Of a DNA stretch of 64,000 nucleotides, positions 59,195 to 64,000 are shown piece after piece. The notes beneath the pieces are model-generated. The model worked only from the letters and a program-made list of their open reading frames with translations, was not told the origin of the DNA and searched no databases. Position 1 is the stretch's first letter; every line of letters starts with the position of its first letter. The DNA is from JABMMZ01 sp040403495 (GTDB lineage Bacteria; Bacteroidota; Bacteroidia; NS11-12g; UBA955): NCBI GenBank assembly GCA_040403495.1, contig JBBAKM010000011.1:22586-86585 (forward strand). Reading direction: 5' to 3'. Made by a program: the position numbers and the translations under genes.

Positions 59195-60238
59195 ATGAAT
59201 TTTAAGAGAATTTGTTTAGGATTGATTTTGCTATTTATTCAAAATATTGAGTTAATGGCAATCAATGATTCTACTTCTCATTTTAAATTATCCTCTTACA
59301 TTGAGTTTTATTATCAGTATCGAAATCCCAACGATGGTAGTAAAGAACTGCCTAGTTATGTAAATTCTTTTAAAAAATTAAATCAATTCAATTTAAACAT
59401 AGGGTTACTAAAAGCTTCATATGAGAGAAACAAATTCAGAAGTAACTTGGGAATAATGACTGGAAATTATGGACAAGCGAATTTGGCACACGAACCTGCT
59501 CCATTAAGGCATTTATTTGAGGCTAATATTGGATTTAAGTTATTGAAAAATAATAATTTATGGTTAGATTTTGGATTAATACCATCACATATAGGTTTTG
59601 AAAGTGCGTTAAGCATAGATTGTTGGCACTTAACCAGGAGTATTATGGCAGATAATACACCCTATTATGAAATGGGTTTTAAATTAAACCATACATCTAA
59701 AAATGAAAAATGGATAAGTTCATTATTGGTGTTGAATGGATGGCAGCAAATGAATCAATTAGAGATACATAAAACACCTGTTTTAGGTCATCAAGTTATA
59801 TATCAACCAGATAGTAGTTTAAAAATTAATAGTAGTTCATTTATAGGACATGTAAATAAAGAGCTTGCAAGTGGTATGCGTTATTATCATAATTTTTACA
59901 TTCAAAAGCAATTTACCAATAAAATTTCAATGATAGCAGCTTTTGATATAGGTAGACAAACTATTTCATCAAATCATTTTATTTGGTACTCACCTGCATT
60001 AGGTTATTTGTATCAGCCTACAAACCGAAAAAAAATAGCTTTAAGACTTGAATACTTTTATGATCCTAACACAATTGTAATCTTGCCTGCAACCAGTCAT
60101 TTTGAGGCCATTGGTGCATCTGTAAATTATGATTATAAGATTAATAAATACATGGATATTAGAAATGAGTTAAAGTGGTTAAAACATTCACAAAATACCT
60201 TTACATTTTGTTCAGCATTAATCATTAAGCCGTTTTAA
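59195..60238 (+). CDS. Outer membrane porin-like barrel (BBP2 type)
   Basis: The 347-residue product has a signal peptide ending near ELMA and alternating strands typical of the putative beta-barrel porin-2 family: YIEFYYQYRNPNDG, LGIMTGNYGQANLAHEPAPL, GLIPSHIGFESALSIDCWHL-like and TRSIMADNTPYYEMGFKLN, ending in FCSALIIKPF (aromatic last residue). It begins immediately after the aldo/keto reductase stop. Its neighbour at 60247 is a related porin in the opposite direction, nine bases away. Confidence 0.75.
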   Translation: MNFKRICLGLILLFIQNIELMAINDSTSHFKLSSYIEFYYQYRNPNDGSKELPSYVNSFKKLNQFNLNIGLLKASYERNKFRSNLGIMTGNYGQANLAHEPAPLRHLFEANIGFKLLKNNNLWLDFGLIPSHIGFESALSIDCWHLTRSIMADNTPYYEMGFKLNHTSKNEKWISSLLVLNGWQQMNQLEIHKTPVLGHQVIYQPDSSLKINSSSFIGHVNKELASGMRYYHNFYIQKQFTNKISMIAAFDIGRQTISSNHFIWYSPALGYLYQPTNRKKIALRLEYFYDPNTIVILPATSHFEAIGASVNYDYKINKYMDIRNELKWLKHSQNTFTFCSALIIKPF

Positions 60239-60246
60239 TTACTTGA

Positions 60247-61569
60247 TTAAAACCAACCAACAACGCTTAAACATAAAGTATTTTGTCTGTTGGAATTGGC
60301 AATAAAAGGATACTTTAAGTTGCCTGAAGATTCGAGGTCACCTTTATAAAACCAATTTTGAGTGCCGTAATCGTGTCTGTATTCAGCACGAAACATCAAA
60401 TGATCCTTAACTAGTACATGAGAAAAAGTACCTGTGAATCCATACAATGCAGCTTTGTTTTTTTCATCAAATGATACTAAAAAATTTGACGACGCACCTT
60501 TATGTAGTTTTTCAAATAAATGTTCATATCTAATAGCAAAGTAATTCTTTTCAGTCATTTTGTATTTTAAATAGGCAACATTTATCAAAAATTGATTGGT
60601 CCCAGAATTCGTGGCTTCAAATCCAGGCGTAAACTGAGTCATAAATTCTATTCGTTTGGAAATACTAAATCTTGTATGAAAATCAAATAAGTGTCTCCAA
60701 CTGCCTTTAATTTCATAGTTTGTCGGTCGCTCATTGCCTCCCATATACAAAGCACTTAAATGAAATTTTTTATTTGGAGTCCATAAATATGAAAAGCTAA
60801 TTGTTTTACTGTTGTTATTATCTGTGACCATATTTTGTCCATTAACAAGATAAAATGAATAGGTGCTTTTTGAAGAAGGACTATACAATAGTCTAATACC
60901 ACTGTGATAATCCGGCACATGAATAAAGGCGTTACTTCTAGAAAAATTCCAATTTTCACGATAATCTTTTTTATGTAAATGATGATTTTTTTCACTTGAT
61001 TCCCAAGTTTGAAAACTTGGTAATCCTTCAATACCAATTGGAGTTGCCATTACTCCCATTTGAGCTGATAATCCTTTTATATTTTCAAAGTCATAATTAA
61101 CGATGGCTTCTTGGATAAACTGCCAAGTTGAACTATTTAAAGAAGGTATCTGATTACTTGCAGGAGTAATTGGTTCTTGTTTATAAAACTGGCTTGGTGT
61201 CATTCCAATATTAATTGCCAAACGAGTGCTAAAATTTTTGAATTTGGCATCAGTGCCCAACACAAAGTTGCTTACAGTAAGTGAATTTGCAATAAAATCA
61301 AAACCTCTTAATGCATTGATATTATTGGCGGGTTTGTTAAAGTTATGAGAATAAAAAGTTTCTAAATAGCCACCAAATGAAATATCTACTTTATCTTCTG
61401 TTTCATCTTTTTGATGAGTAGTATTGCTTTCAATTGTAATATTTGGTGTAGTTTTAGTACTGTCTATTTTAGGATTTGTTGAAGAAATTGTATTGATTTC
61501 TTTTATAGTCTGTGAATGAAGAATGTTAGTCGATAAGTAAAAAACGACTAATAATGTGTGAAATTTCAT
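60247..61569 (-). CDS. Outer membrane porin-like barrel (BBP2 type)
   Basis: The 440-residue protein has a signal peptide (LLVVFYLSTNILHSQ), a Ser/Thr-rich acidic spacer, then barrel strands with the same BBP2 features as the convergent gene (VDISFGGYLETFYSHNFNK, GVMATPIGIEGLPSFQTWES, NFSRSNAFIHVPDYHSGIRL) and a terminal LSVVGWF. It probably forms a small-solute channel. The two porins are more different from each other than recent duplicates would be. Confidence 0.78.
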   Translation of the reverse strand: MKFHTLLVVFYLSTNILHSQTIKEINTISSTNPKIDSTKTTPNITIESNTTHQKDETEDKVDISFGGYLETFYSHNFNKPANNINALRGFDFIANSLTVSNFVLGTDAKFKNFSTRLAINIGMTPSQFYKQEPITPASNQIPSLNSSTWQFIQEAIVNYDFENIKGLSAQMGVMATPIGIEGLPSFQTWESSEKNHHLHKKDYRENWNFSRSNAFIHVPDYHSGIRLLYSPSSKSTYSFYLVNGQNMVTDNNNSKTISFSYLWTPNKKFHLSALYMGGNERPTNYEIKGSWRHLFDFHTRFSISKRIEFMTQFTPGFEATNSGTNQFLINVAYLKYKMTEKNYFAIRYEHLFEKLHKGASSNFLVSFDEKNKAALYGFTGTFSHVLVKDHLMFRAEYRHDYGTQNWFYKGDLESSGNLKYPFIANSNRQNTLCLSVVGWF

Positions 61570-61783
61570 TTTATTGTATAATGGTACTGTTTTTTATAAA
61601 AATTGAATGGATTTATAATTCCATTTAACAGGTTTTTTAAATCTGTTTTTAATGATTAATTATGACATTATCGACAGTATAAATTTTGGAATAAAAAAAA
61701 TACTTCAAAAAAGTCGTAAAACTTTGAAATTAAATGTAATAGGTTGTTAGATAAAACCTATGCTGAGAAAAAAAGAGTAAAAA

Positions 61784-62158
61784 TTATATGTTATACCTGC
61801 AATTTAAAATTATTAATTGCTTTAAGGAAACTAGTTTTTCCCAATTAAAATAGGCATTCTTGGTTGTGGTACTTTGCTTAGAAGTATAAACATTATCAAT
61901 AAAAACTTTAGAAATAACAACAGAGTTATAGTTGTTAAGATTTGTGTTTCTGAAAAAATTATTGATGTCCCTAAGTTTATTTTGATGATAAAGGGGGGAT
62001 TTTAAAAAATTATTTGAATTTAATTCAGTTTCACTTTTTTCAGAAATATTTATCTCTTGTGTAGTTTTTTTAGTAGAGAAAAAAATGTTGTTGACAGAAA
62101 CAAAAGACAAAATTGCTGTAAAGAGCAGATTTAATATAATGATTCTTTTTGAGTTCAA
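61784..62158 (-). CDS. Hypothetical protein with N-terminal anchor
   Basis: A 124-codon frame with only a TTG start (62158). The first 30 residues are hydrophobic (IIILNLLFTAILSFVSVNNI); the rest is Asn/Ser/Lys-rich (NNFFRNTNLNNYNSVVIS). No domain is recognised. The AT-rich composition means it could be a chance frame, but the signal-like start and absence of overlap support a gene weakly. Confidence 0.4.
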   Translation of the reverse strand: MNSKRIIILNLLFTAILSFVSVNNIFFSTKKTTQEINISEKSETELNSNNFLKSPLYHQNKLRDINNFFRNTNLNNYNSVVISKVFIDNVYTSKQSTTTKNAYFNWEKLVSLKQLIILNCRYNI

Positions 62159-62533
62159 AACGATTTTTAACGCCGCGAAAATAATATTAATTCACATAAT
62201 TTATAAATATTTTTTGAATATTCAAAATCCACTGTTTTAATAAGTTGTATGTTGGGTAATTCAATTCATCCATTAATTTCAACTACCTCCTCAGTGAACA
62301 AATGCAATTGAGATGCGAAGCCAAGTATTTCAATTTGGATGAATTGAAATTTAAGACCCAAGGGCAATTCACAACATGTGTAAGTTTGGCTTGGGGGATA
62401 TAGTGGGGTGGTAATTTTCTAATTTGTTGAATTATTAGAATCAACGAGTCTTTATTTTGAGGTGTAATAGGTGTAAATTAAAATATTATTCCAAATATAA
62501 AATGGTCATATTCCATTAACATTTTTGTGATTT
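62159..62533. other. Intergenic region with a possible barrel-gene remnant
   Basis: AT-rich DNA without an intact gene. It contains an inverted repeat of about 14 bases (ATTCAATTCATCCA near 62258 against TGGATGAATTGAAAT near 62336) and the short plus-strand coding-like stretch described separately. Confidence 0.5.
62260..62403 (+). pseudogene. Possible stranded 3' end of an outer membrane protein gene
   Basis: A 48-codon frame without a proper start reads NSSINFNYLLSEQMQLRCEA and then KYFNLDELKFKTQGQFTTCV, ending SLAWGI-stop. The alternation and the final aromatic-containing strand resemble the end of an outer membrane barrel. No intact relative is present in the window. It may be chance; confidence is low. 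Confidence 0.3.
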
Positions 62534-63271
62534 CTATTTACCTTTTTTTTTGATTTGAAAACCAATGTTTAGATTGAAAATAAAAGTCGGGAGTAAATAA
62601 TTTATTTTAGTGGTTTGATGTTTAATTGAAACTGATGAATTGATAGGGTTAATAACCTCTTCAACCTCTTCTAAGTCATAAATAAATTGTCTGATGCCAA
62701 CGCCAAATGCAAACTCAAAATTTCTGTTTCTTTTACTCATAATATTTGAACCTCTCATGATTTTATATTCAAATTCATTAATATTAATGATCCTTTGATT
62801 ATTTGGCAAAAAATTAACGGATTGTTTTATGTTGGTATTCATATATGCAAAGCCTATTGAATAATAAAAACCTTCTAGATCATAATGTTCATCCTCGAAA
62901 TATTTAAGGGATATTTTGGTCCCTAATGATGGGAGGAACTTAACATTGTTTTTGTTATAATTTATTCTATGGTAGTAACTGTTTTCCGAAAAATCCGCCT
63001 CATCATTTATGCGATTTTCTATAGTATTATTAAAATGTGTAGAGACGACTGGTTCAACAGAAAAATACCTTGATATAGCTTTTTCAAAACCCACAGAAAA
63101 ATCTCCCCTTAATAAATTAGTCGGGTAAAATTTTAAAAACATTGAATTGTTGAATTCATTTTCAATATTTATGTTTGTGGATTTACTGCCTAGTTTTACT
63201 TCATTTCTTTGACAGATTCCTAAAATTAATTTTAGTTGAAAAAAAAATAATAAAATGTATTTTATTTGCAC
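62534..63271 (-). CDS. Secreted outer-membrane-beta-barrel-like protein, unknown
   Basis: The 245-residue product has a signal peptide (YILLFFFQLKLILGICQ) after a GTG start, and alternating strands (MFLKFYPTNLLRGDFSVGFE, FEFAFGVGIRQFIYDLEEVE, YLLPTFIFNLNIGFQIKKKG), like DUF3575-type small barrels. A near -7 box (TAATATTG, reverse strand 63276-63283) ends four bases before the start. It is divergent from the next gene with only 20 bases between the start codons. Confidence 0.6.
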   Translation of the reverse strand: MQIKYILLFFFQLKLILGICQRNEVKLGSKSTNINIENEFNNSMFLKFYPTNLLRGDFSVGFEKAISRYFSVEPVVSTHFNNTIENRINDEADFSENSYYHRINYNKNNVKFLPSLGTKISLKYFEDEHYDLEGFYYSIGFAYMNTNIKQSVNFLPNNQRIININEFEYKIMRGSNIMSKRNRNFEFAFGVGIRQFIYDLEEVEEVINPINSSVSIKHQTTKINYLLPTFIFNLNIGFQIKKKGK

Positions 63272-63291
63272 GCATCAATATTACAAACGAA

Positions 63292-63951
63292 ATGAAACAT
63301 TTAAAAATAATTCTTATAACGATTGTGTTAGGTGCACAATTTAACAATATATATTCTCAAAACTTGCTAAAAAGTAAAGGTTTTAGTTTAAAGCAAATGA
63401 CTGAGTTTAATAATTTAGGTACAGATTCTTCATTTGTATTATTTTTGACAAGCAAACAAGCATCTCATAAGTATTACCTGCTTATTTTTGATAGTAGTAA
63501 TTTGACATTAATGAACAAAAAAGTAATTTCTTTTGAATCCAAAAAAGAGGAAATTTCTAAAGCGGTTTTAAATAACGGTCATCTATTTATAGAAACTAGA
63601 ATGTATTTAAGGAATAAAGATGAGGAGATAGTTAATAATTATGTGCTGAATCCTTATACATTAGAAAAGGTAAATGCAACTTTTAAGTACAGTATAAATT
63701 CTTCAAAAGAGCTAAACAATTCAATTTTAATGCATAATCCAAATTATCAGCTTCTGAATATTATAGATCAAGAAAAATTTGCTGGATTTAACTTAACATC
63801 GGATGAGTTTTCTGATTTAGAAGGCTATAAGGTTAATTATACAGTTCAAGAGGATAAGGACATTTATTTTTATAAAAGTTATTTAAAGAATTTTGAAATT
63901 CTTAATTTAGTAAATAATAAAAAACGAGACATTACATTAAAGGATGTGTAG
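63292..63951 (+). CDS. Secreted protein, unknown function
   Basis: From ATG 63292 the product has 219 residues: a signal peptide (IILITIVLGAQFNNIYSQ) and a mature domain without a recognised family (KYYLLIFDSSNLTLMNKKVI, LFIETRMYLRNKDEEIVNNY). The longer upstream frame overlaps the divergent gene and is unlikely. The gene ends with TAG inside the window. Its alternating strands suggest a beta-propeller-like or solenoid fold, but this is a guess. Confidence 0.55.
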   Translation: MKHLKIILITIVLGAQFNNIYSQNLLKSKGFSLKQMTEFNNLGTDSSFVLFLTSKQASHKYYLLIFDSSNLTLMNKKVISFESKKEEISKAVLNNGHLFIETRMYLRNKDEEIVNNYVLNPYTLEKVNATFKYSINSSKELNNSILMHNPNYQLLNIIDQEKFAGFNLTSDEFSDLEGYKVNYTVQEDKDIYFYKSYLKNFEILNLVNNKKRDITLKDV

Positions 63952-64000
63952 GCTCCCCCTTTTTAGTACAATTCAAAAATAGATTATTTTTTATATTTTT

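Overview
The window is a piece of a low-GC Bacteroidota chromosome. Evidence: type IX secretion (T9SS) C-terminal sorting tails, a PorV/PorQ-like barrel protein, a FecA-like TonB-dependent receptor, many Bacteroidota DUF families (DUF4271, DUF4834, DUF4846, DUF4468, DUF6787), a MetH that starts at the pterin domain, and TAnnTTTG -7 promoter boxes instead of strong Shine-Dalgarno sites. Order and genus cannot be fixed from the sequence. No rRNA, tRNA, CRISPR array, integrase, transposase or prophage is visible.

Layout. 1-11.5 kb: hemD (partial)-DUF4271-BamA-like operon, a tiny lipoprotein with a low-molecular-weight phosphatase, a GT39-type membrane protein, a SET-domain protein beside an Ala/Pro/Lys-only histone-H1-like protein, a giant M1 peptidase, and a TPR/phosphosulfolactate synthase pair. 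11.5-12.8 kb: a repeat island with a small lipoprotein, palindromes, two double-hairpin elements and stranded 3' gene ends. 12.8-36.2 kb: mostly housekeeping genes (tatD, enoyl-CoA hydratase, der, mrp, nifU, tdk, comEC, metH behind a SAM-I riboswitch, maf, UbiA, rhomboid) plus secreted T9SS/PKD proteins. 36.3-37.8 kb: a Fic gene inserted after the rhomboid gene. 37.9-42.4 kb: AraC regulator, TonB receptor, secreted hydrolase. 42.4-51.9 kb: accessory island with small membrane proteins, a deleted restriction-modification gene carrying a DUF559 nuclease module with hairpin inverted ends, a Crp-led operon, an AlbA_2/ATP-binding regulator, an AbiE toxin-antitoxin pair and a DUF1016 remnant. 51.9-64 kb: histidine phosphatase, a menaquinone thioesterase/isochorismate synthase pair, DUF4834, DUF4468, M1 peptidase, CAP protein, aldo/keto reductase, two porin-like barrels and unknown secreted proteins.

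The most unusual theme is repeated accessory insertion at the 3' ends of host genes. At the rhomboid, histidine phosphatase and tatD genes, and possibly a lipoprotein gene, a second in-frame copy of the gene's last codons, including its own stop codon, lies beyond the inserted DNA. The two versions differ mainly at synonymous positions, so they diverged as parts of working genes in separate lineages. The inserts are Fic, an AlbA_2 regulator, AbiE, a dead DUF1016 gene, or just double-hairpin repeats. No recombinase is visible to explain this. The DUF559 module with near-perfect 38-bp hairpin ends, inserted in frame in a dead restriction-modification gene, is the second notable system.
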